DNA from: Algoriphagus marinus
GTDB taxonomy: Bacteria; Bacteroidota; Bacteroidia; Cytophagales; Cyclobacteriaceae
Direction of reading: 5' to 3'
Length of the DNA stretch: 64,000 nucleotides
Assembly: GCF_001936475.1 (NCBI RefSeq)
Contig: NZ_MSPQ01000005.1
Coordinates: 310,001-374,000, forward strand
Every line of letters starts with the position of its first letter. Position 1 is the first letter of the stretch. The notes beneath the pieces were generated by a model that saw only the letters and a program-made list of their open reading frames with translations, made no database searches and was not told the origin of the DNA. The translations under genes were made by a program, and so were the position numbers. Shown piece after piece: positions 8,640 to 17,100 of the stretch.

Positions 8640-9410
8640 ATGGCATTAGTGACATTCCTCTCAGATTTTGGGGATCAAGATTATTACGTACCTGCGGTGA
8701 AAGCCAAATTATTGGCAATTAATCCTCAGCTAAATATTATCGATTTATCTCATAATATCGCTCCATTTGATATTGCTCATGCGGCATTTGTTCTCAGATC
8801 CTCTTTTCGGGATTTCCCGAAAGGCACCGTTCATTTAGTCGCGGTGAATACGACTGGGAGTATCACGCATGGTTATATCGGGATAAAGCTTGAAGAGCAT
8901 ATTTTTATTGGGCCAAACAACGGTATTCTCAGCCTTTTAGCTGATCAGGATCCTGGAATCATGGTACAGTTTGCGGATATACATTTAAAAGATTCGACTT
9001 TCCCAGCCAAAGATATCCTAGCCCCAATCGCTGGAAAAGTAGCCAGTGGGGCTTCAATTCATGATTTCGGAGGACCATTAACCAATTTCAGAAAGTTAAT
9101 GTCCCGGCAGCCGAAAGCAACTCGCGAACAAATCATAGGTCATGTATTGAGAGTAGATCCATATGGAAATCTCATCACCAACATACGAAAGGATATTTTC
9201 GACAAACTAAATCCCGGGAAATTCACGATTGATTTTGGAAGAGAAACATTGACAAAACTTAACAAAGGTTACGATCAGGTGGAGCCTGGAGATTGCTTTG
9301 CGTTCTTCAACAGTTTGGATCTTTTGGAAATTGGAATCTATCATGGACAAGGGGGTAGTTTACTTGGCTTGAAATATGACAGTGTAGTATATATAAATTT
9401 CGAAGCTTAA
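8640..9410 (+). CDS. SAM hydroxide adenosyltransferase (DUF62 family)
   Basis: A 256-residue protein of the fluorinase/chlorinase-like family. The hallmark N-terminus TFLSDFGDQDYYV (5-17) is followed by IDLSHNIAPFDIAHAAFVL, an NNGILSLL block and DPYGNLITNI near the C-terminal domain. The non-halogenating branch hydrolyses S-adenosylmethionine to adenosine and methionine using water or hydroxide. I infer this branch because such genes are widespread in bacteria without halogenated products. The stop codon shares a base with the next ATG (TAATG), indicating coupling to the small downstream protein. Confidence 0.9.
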   Translation: MALVTFLSDFGDQDYYVPAVKAKLLAINPQLNIIDLSHNIAPFDIAHAAFVLRSSFRDFPKGTVHLVAVNTTGSITHGYIGIKLEEHIFIGPNNGILSLLADQDPGIMVQFADIHLKDSTFPAKDILAPIAGKVASGASIHDFGGPLTNFRKLMSRQPKATREQIIGHVLRVDPYGNLITNIRKDIFDKLNPGKFTIDFGRETLTKLNKGYDQVEPGDCFAFFNSLDLLEIGIYHGQGGSLLGLKYDSVVYINFEA

Positions 9411-9709
9411 TGTTGGTACGCGTAGTCAGGATGACATTTCAGGAAGATCGAGTGGAAGATTTTCTTGAGAATTTCGAGAAAAACAAGCAGTCCATCAGGA
9501 ATTTCCCGGGATGTGATCACTTGGAGCTATGGCAGGATGAAAATGAAAAAAATATTTTCTTGACTTATAGCCACTGGAAAAGTGAAGAAGCACTAAATCA
9601 ATACCGTGATTCTGAGCTTTTTAAAACAGTCTGGGGTTTTACAAAGGCACTTTTCACAGCAAGGCCAATTGCTTTCAGCTCAAAAAAATTGCAGGAAGTG
9701 AAACCTTGA
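9410..9709 (+). CDS. Antibiotic-biosynthesis-monooxygenase (ABM)-like small protein
   Basis: A 99-residue ferredoxin-like alpha/beta protein. LVRVVRMTFQEDRVEDFLENF forms the first strand and helix, FPGCDHLELWQDENE the second strand, and IFLTYSHWKSEEALNQYRDSELF the ABM signature of strand plus helix. Family members include heme-degrading and quinol monooxygenases, but no specific active-site set is recognisable, so the substrate is unknown. It overlaps the SAM adenosyltransferase stop by one base. The tRNA-Leu promoter begins three bases after its stop. Confidence 0.82.
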   Translation: MLVRVVRMTFQEDRVEDFLENFEKNKQSIRNFPGCDHLELWQDENEKNIFLTYSHWKSEEALNQYRDSELFKTVWGFTKALFTARPIAFSSKKLQEVKP

Positions 9710-9711
9710 GG

Positions 9712-9742
9712 TTGGAGGAAAAAGAAATTGTTTTCATATTTG
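9712..9742 (+). promoter_or_regulatory. Promoter of tRNA-Leu
   Basis: TTG at 9712-9714, a 20-base spacer, then CATATTTG at 9735-9742 (one mismatch to TAnnTTTG). Transcription would begin near 9749, giving a roughly 50-base 5' leader before the mature tRNA. Confidence 0.5.
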
Positions 9743-9798
9743 CAGCCCGTTCCGAAAGGAATGGAGCCAAGTCAAACGAATAGTTAGACTTACCGAAT

Positions 9799-9880
9799 GC
9801 CCAGATGGCGGAATCGGTAGACGCGTTGGTCTCAAACACCAATGCCGCAAGGCGTGCCGGTTCGACTCCGGCTCTGGGTA
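9799..9880 (+). tRNA. tRNA-Leu (anticodon CAA)
   Basis: An 82-base cloverleaf with a long variable arm. The acceptor stem GCCCAGA (9799-9805) pairs with TCTGGGT (9873-9879; the terminal pair is G-T), and the discriminator is A9880. The anticodon stem TTGGT/ACCAA encloses loop CTCAAAC, giving anticodon CAA for UUG codons. The variable arm TGCCGCAAGGCG and the T arm GCCGG-TTCGACT-CCGGC are intact. The following bases are CACA, so the CCA end is not encoded. This is a type II tRNA as expected for leucine. Confidence 0.95.
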
Positions 9881-9883
9881 CAC

Positions 9884-9918
9884 AAAACCCCTTCAGAAGC
9901 AATTTTGAAGGGGTTTTT
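9884..9918 (+). terminator. Rho-independent terminator of tRNA-Leu
   Basis: A 12-bp stem (AAAACCCCTTCA 9884-9895 with TGAAGGGGTTTT 9906-9917), a 10-base loop and a T run. It starts four bases after the tRNA. Confidence 0.88.
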
Positions 9919-10057
9919 GCATTTTTTGGCACATCTAGAGAAGCAAATCACCTTCCCATATACCTTTTCTTTCTCCGCATTCTTTACTTTTCTTAAAAGC
10001 ACCCTTCACTGGATTATTGAAAAATTTTCAAGAATAGTATTATCCCAAGGTTGCCTT

Positions 10058-10075
10058 TCAGATGATATGATCTGA
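10058..10075. repeat. Inverted repeat upstream of the carotenoid oxygenase
   Basis: TCAGAT-GATATG-ATCTGA, with perfect 6-base arms. It lies about 90 bases before the preferred ATG at 10166 in an otherwise featureless gap. It could be an operator half-site pair; no regulator is known. Confidence 0.3.
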
Positions 10076-10165
10076 GTAATCATTCAGTTCGATCTCATTA
10101 TAAAGCCAATGGGGAATTGCTGTAGAGATAAGAATATTTTTTATATTGATGAAAACACAATTTTT

Positions 10166-11674
10166 ATGAGCAAAATCCAACCCTTTGGCAAAACAGATAA
10201 TGCCTACCTCAACGGGAATTTTTCACCCATCATCAAAGAAGAGGAATTCAAAGATCTTAAAATAGAAGGCACTATTCCTTCTGAATTAAATGGTCGAATG
10301 CTTATTCGAACTGGTCCGAATCCTCGCTTTAAACCCCGCGATATGAAGTACTATCATTGGTTTGATGGCGATGGAATGATGAACGCATTTTATTTTGAAA
10401 ATGGTAAAGTTCGATATAAAAATAAATACGTCGAAACAAAAAAATGGCTCCTTGAAAATGAAGCCGGAGAAGCGCTTTTTGGCGGTATCCGCTCAGGCAT
10501 GGCAACTTCCCTAAAAGGATGGCGAGCTTTAAAATTTGGTTTTTTCAACCTTATCAAACTAGGTATTCGGACTTTACTGGGAAAAGGGCCCACTCGATCT
10601 CAATATGAAAGTATTGCGAGCATATTAAATGCTGCAAATACAAACGTGCTCCGACAGGGAGATAAACTGCTAGCGCTCGATGAAATCGGACAGCCCTATG
10701 AAATCGACTCCGATATGGCGACTATCGGTATTTACAATTATGAAAATAAACTAGAAGGGCCTAGTATTGCCCACCCCTTAAGTGATCCTTTCACAAAGGA
10801 AAGTTTCACAATGGGCTACAATGCCTTGCCTCCGTTTTTTCAATATTACAAAATCGGACTAAATGGCAAGATTGCTCATTATGAGCCAATAACTGTTCCT
10901 TATGGCGTAATGATGCATGCCTTTGGCTTAAGTGAAAATTACGTGATGTTTTATCATCTTCCTGCAGTATTTGATATTAAAAACATTGGCTCCAGAGAGC
11001 CTTTTCGATGGATGCCGGAAAAAGGAGCTAGACTTGGAGTGATGCCTAGGAATGGATCTGATAAAGACATTAAATGGTTTGAAATTCCAGTCTGCTGGGT
11101 ATTTCACAATATGAACATGCATGAGGAAGGAGATTGGCTCATCACAGATGTTTCTAAATATGAACGAATCCCGCTTTTGGATCTTGAAACTGAAAATCCG
11201 AGCCCTCCATTTTCATTAGATCCAGTTGCAGTTTTTGTCAGATGGCGATTAAATAGAGTTACGGGAGAACTGAAAGAGGAGCGTATTACCGATAATCCAA
11301 TGGAATTCCCAAACATGGATGAGCGATTTGCCACTAAAAAACATACCCATGGCTATTTTGTGATGCTTGAAGACGCAGAGCAAAAGGAAGGACTTTGGAA
11401 CACCTTGGTTCATAGAGATTTTAGCACAGGAAAAAATGATTCTTATTCTTTTGGTAAAAATTGCTTTACCGGAGAAGCCGTATTTACCCCCAAGGAAAAA
11501 GACTCTCCTGAAGGGGTTGGTTATCTTTTGAATGTAGTTTATGACACACTAGCTAACAAAAGTAGATTGACCATTTTTGATGCGATGAAAGTTTCAGATG
11601 GCCCGATAGCCACGGTTCATCTACCTAGAAGAATAGAGTATGATTTCCATGGAAACGTAGTTCAAATCGCCTGA
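10166..11674 (+). CDS. Carotenoid/apocarotenoid cleavage oxygenase (RPE65/CCO family)
   Basis: A 502-residue seven-bladed-propeller iron enzyme. The family landmarks LNGRMLIRTGPNPRF, YYHWFDGDGMMNAF and IAHPLSDPFT are present. Iron-ligand regions appear as IAHP, MHAFGLSENYVMF, VFHNMNMHEEGD and the terminal EYDFHGNVV, supplying the four expected histidines. It splits carotenoid or apocarotenoid double bonds with O2; the exact substrate is unknown. An in-frame ATG at 10109 would add 19 residues (MGNCCRDKNIFYIDENTIF) that do not resemble the family, so 10166 is preferred. Its last 13 bases overlap the convergent patatin gene. Confidence 0.93.
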   Translation: MSKIQPFGKTDNAYLNGNFSPIIKEEEFKDLKIEGTIPSELNGRMLIRTGPNPRFKPRDMKYYHWFDGDGMMNAFYFENGKVRYKNKYVETKKWLLENEAGEALFGGIRSGMATSLKGWRALKFGFFNLIKLGIRTLLGKGPTRSQYESIASILNAANTNVLRQGDKLLALDEIGQPYEIDSDMATIGIYNYENKLEGPSIAHPLSDPFTKESFTMGYNALPPFFQYYKIGLNGKIAHYEPITVPYGVMMHAFGLSENYVMFYHLPAVFDIKNIGSREPFRWMPEKGARLGVMPRNGSDKDIKWFEIPVCWVFHNMNMHEEGDWLITDVSKYERIPLLDLETENPSPPFSLDPVAVFVRWRLNRVTGELKEERITDNPMEFPNMDERFATKKHTHGYFVMLEDAEQKEGLWNTLVHRDFSTGKNDSYSFGKNCFTGEAVFTPKEKDSPEGVGYLLNVVYDTLANKSRLTIFDAMKVSDGPIATVHLPRRIEYDFHGNVVQIA

Positions 11675-12549
11675 TGATTTTTATCCCAGTTCTTCAGAAA
11701 TTTCTCAGTGGCGATCTTCCCTTGTTCCATAAGTTCAAGGCGACGATCAGGCAAAATTGAAAAATCTAAGGAGCCAATTCCAAGGTCATCGATAAAAATT
11801 GTTCTTTGCGAATCCACAGGTTCTTTTTTGATTTCCACATACAACTGATTCCGCATAGCAGACATAAAGTGTTGCTTAAAGGAAACAATATTAGTTATGG
11901 GTTTTGGATGATTGTTGGGATCTTTTAAAAAAAAACCAATCGATTTACTCGTTTCTTGATGCTTGTCAAATTCGCTTATCGCATAATTGCGCAAAACACC
12001 TCCATCTACATAACAGTCCCCATCAAAGGCCACAGGCTGAAAGAAAAAGGGTACCGAGGTAGAAATCCTCATCGCCAGACCAATCGGCATATCCGGAGTG
12101 TGGTGGTATGAGAAAATCTGGCTCTTATCTCTGGTGAGATTTGTTCCCACTAGGCGGAGTTCCAGAAAACCTTTTTCTTTCAAATCTCTAAAAGTACTTT
12201 TTGGATTACCGGTTTTGGGAGCGATCAATTGATTTTCGAAATAATCCATCATCCAATCCCCTTTGTACCAGCCATATTTATAGAACAACCTCCAAAGCCC
12301 TAACCATCCGCCATCTTTAAAATTCTTGAAAGGCATATTTATTAGAATTTCTTTACAGTCATTCGCCGAATAGCCTAAAGATATCATGGTGGCTGAAATA
12401 GTGCCAGCTGAGGTACCACAAGTTCGCTTGATTTGGGAAGAAATACCGTGTTGCTCTAACACCTCCCAGGCTCCTTGGTAGGCTACTCCCAACACTCCTC
12501 CTCCTTCAAAAACTACATTTTCAAAGGGATATTTATTAGCTAAATTCAT
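11662..12549 (-). CDS. Patatin-like phospholipase
   Basis: A 295-residue patatin domain. The oxyanion loop is FEGGGVLGVAYQG (14-26). The nucleophile elbow GTSAG contains S47 and the catalytic dyad aspartate is D182 in VDGGVLRNYA. There is no signal peptide, so it is a cytoplasmic or membrane-peripheral lipid acyl hydrolase. It is transcribed towards the carotenoid oxygenase, with a 13-base overlap at the 3' ends, and away from the FAD oxidoreductase, from which an AT-rich 178-base gap (12550-12727) with no gene separates it. Confidence 0.93.
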   Translation of the reverse strand: MNLANKYPFENVVFEGGGVLGVAYQGAWEVLEQHGISSQIKRTCGTSAGTISATMISLGYSANDCKEILINMPFKNFKDGGWLGLWRLFYKYGWYKGDWMMDYFENQLIAPKTGNPKSTFRDLKEKGFLELRLVGTNLTRDKSQIFSYHHTPDMPIGLAMRISTSVPFFFQPVAFDGDCYVDGGVLRNYAISEFDKHQETSKSIGFFLKDPNNHPKPITNIVSFKQHFMSAMRNQLYVEIKKEPVDSQRTIFIDDLGIGSLDFSILPDRRLELMEQGKIATEKFLKNWDKNHQAI

Positions 12550-12727
12550 GTATTTCAGTAAATTGTTAAAAATTAATGAGAAATTAAAGAAGCATGAATA
12601 AATTAGAATAAAATTAAAAATCTCTTTCCGTCATTTTTATTTTAATATACAAAGTTTAAATATTTTAAGAAGCAATTTTTTGCAATCAAATTAACTTATT
12701 AGAAGAATTTTTATAACAATTCAAATT

Positions 12728-14101
12728 ATGAAAACTAAAATCAATAAAGAAAGTGAAATCTGTATTATTGGTGCGGGGCCAGGTGGTTTGTCTACAGGTT
12801 ATTTTTTACAAAAAGCAGGTTTTACAAAAGTGACTATTTTAGAAAAACTACCTGAAGTAGGAGGTCTTTGTAATAGCATCACATTTGAAAATAAGTCTTT
12901 TGACTTGGGAGCAAACTATCTAACTCCAGCCTACAAAAAAACTTTAGCTATAGCTAAGGAAGTAGAGGCTGAACTTTATACCGAAACTAAAGCTACTTGC
13001 TTTGACCCAAAGACTAATCAATATAGTAACATTCTGACAGCAGTAACAAAGGGAGGGTCATTTTGGAAGTTTGCCATTCAATCGATTCGGTATTTCATAG
13101 AACGAAAAAAAGTAACTAAACACCTCCCTCCAGCAGGTTTTTCGGGTGTAAGTCAACATCCTGAATTGACTTGTACCTTTGAGGAATGGCTTGTTGACAA
13201 AAAACTTATGGCCCTCAAAAAGCTTTTTGAAATCCCAATTACACTGATGGGATATGGGAAAATTGATGAGATCCCCGCACCTTATGCCTTAACCTACATG
13301 AGTATTCCTACTTTCTGGAATATGCTCGTTTTCGGATCTGGAATGCCCACGCGCTGGCCAAAACGATTTATTTATGGTTTCCAAAGATTCTGGCAAAAGG
13401 TGAGTTGGAATCTTTCAGTTATCAAAAATGCCAACATTACTCAAATCACCAGAGGTGAAAGAATAAAGATTCTATACGAAACTAAAGAGCACAATATGAA
13501 TGAGGTGATTACGGTAGAAAAAGAGGAAGAATTCGATTATCTTATTATAGCTACTCCACTGACTAACAAAGTATTAGAAGACTTGTTCCTGAATAAAAAA
13601 AACAAGAAACAGATGATGACTGAAGAAGAAAGATATCTATTCAGCAAAGTAAAAACTAATCCTTATTGTATGACTACTTTCATTTTGGAAGACATTAGAG
13701 AAAAAGGACTAAAAAGAAGATTGATAAACGTATTACCTGTACAGAAAATAGGTACGCCATATGTAGTGACTCAACAGTTTGAGGGCAATCCACTGGTCTC
13801 TTTCTATAGCCGAACTTCTGAGGGGGACAAGCCAGACCGTGATCAGGTAATCCAAGAAGCCCGAAACCTATATAATCAGCTTGGAAGTAAAGAAAATATC
13901 GAATGCTATACCCATGATCGATGGACTTATTTTCCCCATGTTTCTGCCTTAGATTTTAAGGAAGGCTTCTACGATAAATTGGAGAACCTGCAAGGCAAAA
14001 ACAATACTTTTTTTGTAGGAGGACTTATGGCGTTTGAACTGATCGAGCCAATTATTAACTACTCAGATCATTTTGTACAAAAACACTTTTTAAAAAATTA
14101 A
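12728..14101 (+). CDS. FAD/NAD(P)-binding amine-oxidase-like oxidoreductase
   Basis: A 457-residue flavoprotein of the amine oxidase/protoporphyrinogen oxidase/phytoene desaturase superfamily. It has an N-terminal dinucleotide-binding motif IGAGPGGLSTGYFLQKAGF (about 13-31) and the second-half signature LEKLPEVGGLC. Near the C-terminus, NNTFFVGGLMAFELIEPII corresponds to the FAD-contacting GD-like segment. There is no signal peptide. The substrate is unknown; polyene, polyamine or porphyrin-like ring substrates are all possible. It precedes the kinase-cyclase gene by 56 bases on the same strand, so co-transcription is plausible. Confidence 0.82.
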   Translation: MKTKINKESEICIIGAGPGGLSTGYFLQKAGFTKVTILEKLPEVGGLCNSITFENKSFDLGANYLTPAYKKTLAIAKEVEAELYTETKATCFDPKTNQYSNILTAVTKGGSFWKFAIQSIRYFIERKKVTKHLPPAGFSGVSQHPELTCTFEEWLVDKKLMALKKLFEIPITLMGYGKIDEIPAPYALTYMSIPTFWNMLVFGSGMPTRWPKRFIYGFQRFWQKVSWNLSVIKNANITQITRGERIKILYETKEHNMNEVITVEKEEEFDYLIIATPLTNKVLEDLFLNKKNKKQMMTEEERYLFSKVKTNPYCMTTFILEDIREKGLKRRLINVLPVQKIGTPYVVTQQFEGNPLVSFYSRTSEGDKPDRDQVIQEARNLYNQLGSKENIECYTHDRWTYFPHVSALDFKEGFYDKLENLQGKNNTFFVGGLMAFELIEPIINYSDHFVQKHFLKN

Positions 14102-14157
14102 TTCACCATCGATAGAAATGTTTATTTTTCTTGAAGATTAATCTAGCTATTCCCAAA

Positions 14158-17100
14158 ATGAAAATATTGAAGGGATATAATATTAAAGAAGTATTATTTC
14201 AAAGTAAGTCTGTTGAGATTTACAATGGAGAACGTAAGTCCGATCAGTTACCGGTAATTATAAAAACTAAGCCTAACCAACTTTTTGATAACCGAGAGTC
14301 AAGCAAACTTCGACATGAATTCGAAGTTGGAAAAGTGTTGGAAAGCCATGGCACGATTAATTATTTGGAATTATTAGAAGAAAACGAAGAGTTCTTCATC
14401 ATTGCCGAGGATTTTGGGGGTTTACCTATCTTGAATCTGACCAAAGGAAAGCCTATAAGTATCCCGGTATTTTTTGATTTAGCTCTTAAAATGACCGCTG
14501 CTCTGGGGGAGATTCATGGTAAAAACGTTATCCATAAGGACCTCAACCCTTCCAATATCCTGTATAATAGTGAGACTGGGCAAGTGAAAATAATTGACTT
14601 TGAAATATCTTCCTCCTTCGGTAGAGAAAATAAAGACTCAGAGGCAATAAACGTCATCGAGGGCACACTTGCCTACATTTCGCCTGAACAAACGGGCAGA
14701 ATGAACCGAACTCTTGATTATCGGAGTGATTTTTATTCATTGGGTGTGACATTTTACGAAATGCTAAGTGGTCGGACACCTTTTGTTTTTACTGACAAAT
14801 TGGAAATCATTCATGCTCACATAGCCATAGCTCCAAAAGCTTTGCATGAGGTAAATCCCAATATCCCTGAGGCGCTTTCCAATGTAATCATGAAATTGCT
14901 GTCAAAAACTCTGGAAGATCGCTACCAAAGTACCCGTGGGATAATTCATGACTTGAAAATTTGCCAAGAAGCAATTTTAAAGTCCGCGCCGATCCAGCCA
15001 TTTGATTTGGGCAAAAATGACGCATCAGGAAGATTTCACATCCCCGAAAAGCTATATGGCAGAGAAAAGGAAATTTCCATTTTATTAGAAACATTCGAGC
15101 GGGTATGTCAAGGCCATCGTGAAATATTACTTGTAAGCGGGTATTCAGGAGTTGGTAAAACCGCCCTGATCAAAGAAATAAATAAACCAGTTGTAGCTCG
15201 AAAGGGCTATTATGTTCAGGGGAAATTTGATCAATATCATAGAAACATCCCTTACAGTGCGATGATTCGGGCTTACAGAGAATTAACTCAGCAAATTCTC
15301 ACAGAAAGTGACGAGCGTCTTGAAATGTGGAAAGAAAAATTCTTAAATGCATTCGGACCAAATGGCCAATTGATCATTGACGTAATACCAGAGATAGAAC
15401 TTATTATCGGCCCTCAACCGGAACCTCCGAATCTTCGGGGAGAAGCAGAAAAGAATCGTTTTACATTACTTTTCAGAAGTTTTATCAAGTCTCTTGCTTC
15501 TGCAGAGCACCCTTTGGTGGTGTTTTTGGACGATCTACAATGGGCTGATTTAGCCACCATAGATTTGATTCAAAATATAATGCAGGTTGCTGCTATCGAT
15601 GAATCTAAGTTTCTCTATCTGATTGGAGCTTATCGTGAAAACGAAGTGGATGATGCACATCCATTAATGCTCATGTTTAAACAAATTCAGGAATATGGAG
15701 CTAAATTAAAAACACTTTCACTTGCTCCAATCTCTGAGGAAAATGTCTATCAACTCGTAACAGAAACTCTGGATTCAAATGACCCTGCTACTAAAACTCT
15801 AAGCAGTTTAATGTTCAAAAAGACAAATGGGAACCCATTTTTTCTTACGCAGTTTTTTAAGTCATTATATGATAATGAGTATTTGAAATTTAATTTAACT
15901 ACTGGTAAATGGGAATGGGATATTGAGGTAATAGAGAAAAACAGCTTCACGGAGAATGTCATAGAATTGATGTCTTCAAAGATTGAAAACCTAAACCCCA
16001 TTGCAAAAAATATTTTAAAAATCGCATCTACAATCGGTATGAGTTTTCGAGTAGATATGATTGCACAACTACTTGACCAACCAAACTCAAAGATTAAGGA
16101 ATCTCTGAGAGATGCCGTCTTGGAAGGGTTGATCATTCCGAATCAATATTCTGAGGAGATTGTCTTGCATTACCGGTTTTCGCATGACCGGATCCAACAG
16201 GCTGCATATTCTTTACTCGACCCAGATGAATTAAATCAATGGCATTATAAAATCGGAATCTATCTTTCAAAACAAATTCAAAGACAAGAGGATATTATTT
16301 TTGACGTTGTCAATCATTTGAACTTCGTCAAATCTCAAATCACAAATCCGGAAGAAAAACTTCAATTAGCCAATTGGAATTACCTGGCTTCCCTGAAAGC
16401 CAAATCTTCCAACGCCTATGCGGCATGTTTGGTATACTTGAATACAGGGATTTCCCTATTACCTGACCACCCCGAAATCACTCACTATGATCTTGCACAT
16501 TCCCTTTATGCCAATGGTGTAGAAGTAGCTTTTTTAAAAAAGGACTTCCAAAAAATGGAAGAAAATCTAGCTTGGGTAAAAAAACATTCAAAAGATTTAA
16601 ACGACAAAATCCCTTCGCTGGAAATTAAAATCCAATCCTTAGCTGCAGAATCAAAATTGATTGAGGCTATCATGGAGGCCAAAAATGTCCTTGGATTACT
16701 TGGCGTGCCAATGCCAAAAAAACCCGGGAAATTTGACTTGATGAAGGAGTTAATCAGCACCAAAATTGCCCTTGGAAGAAAAACTCCAACTCAGCTACTC
16801 GAACTCCCTGAAATGACTGATCCTTTGAAAGTTGCAGCAATGCGGATATTGGTCAGCACAACTTCATCAGCATTTTTGGCAATGCCAGACCTTTTTCCCA
16901 TTATCGTATTCAACCTTATTAAACTTTCTCTGAAATACGGTAACTCGAAATATTCTGCATATGGATATGCAACCTACGGACTAGTACTTTGCGGAGCTCT
17001 GGGAGACATGAAGAGTGGTAATGAATTTGGAAAATTAGGACTGAAGCTTTTTGATGAATTTGAAGCCAATGAGCTGAAAGCAAAGGTTTTTTTCGTTTAC

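Noticed and set aside
9675..10075. Several 60-85-codon ORFs crossing the tRNA-Leu
   Set aside because: They overlap the tRNA and its terminator and show no protein-like composition.
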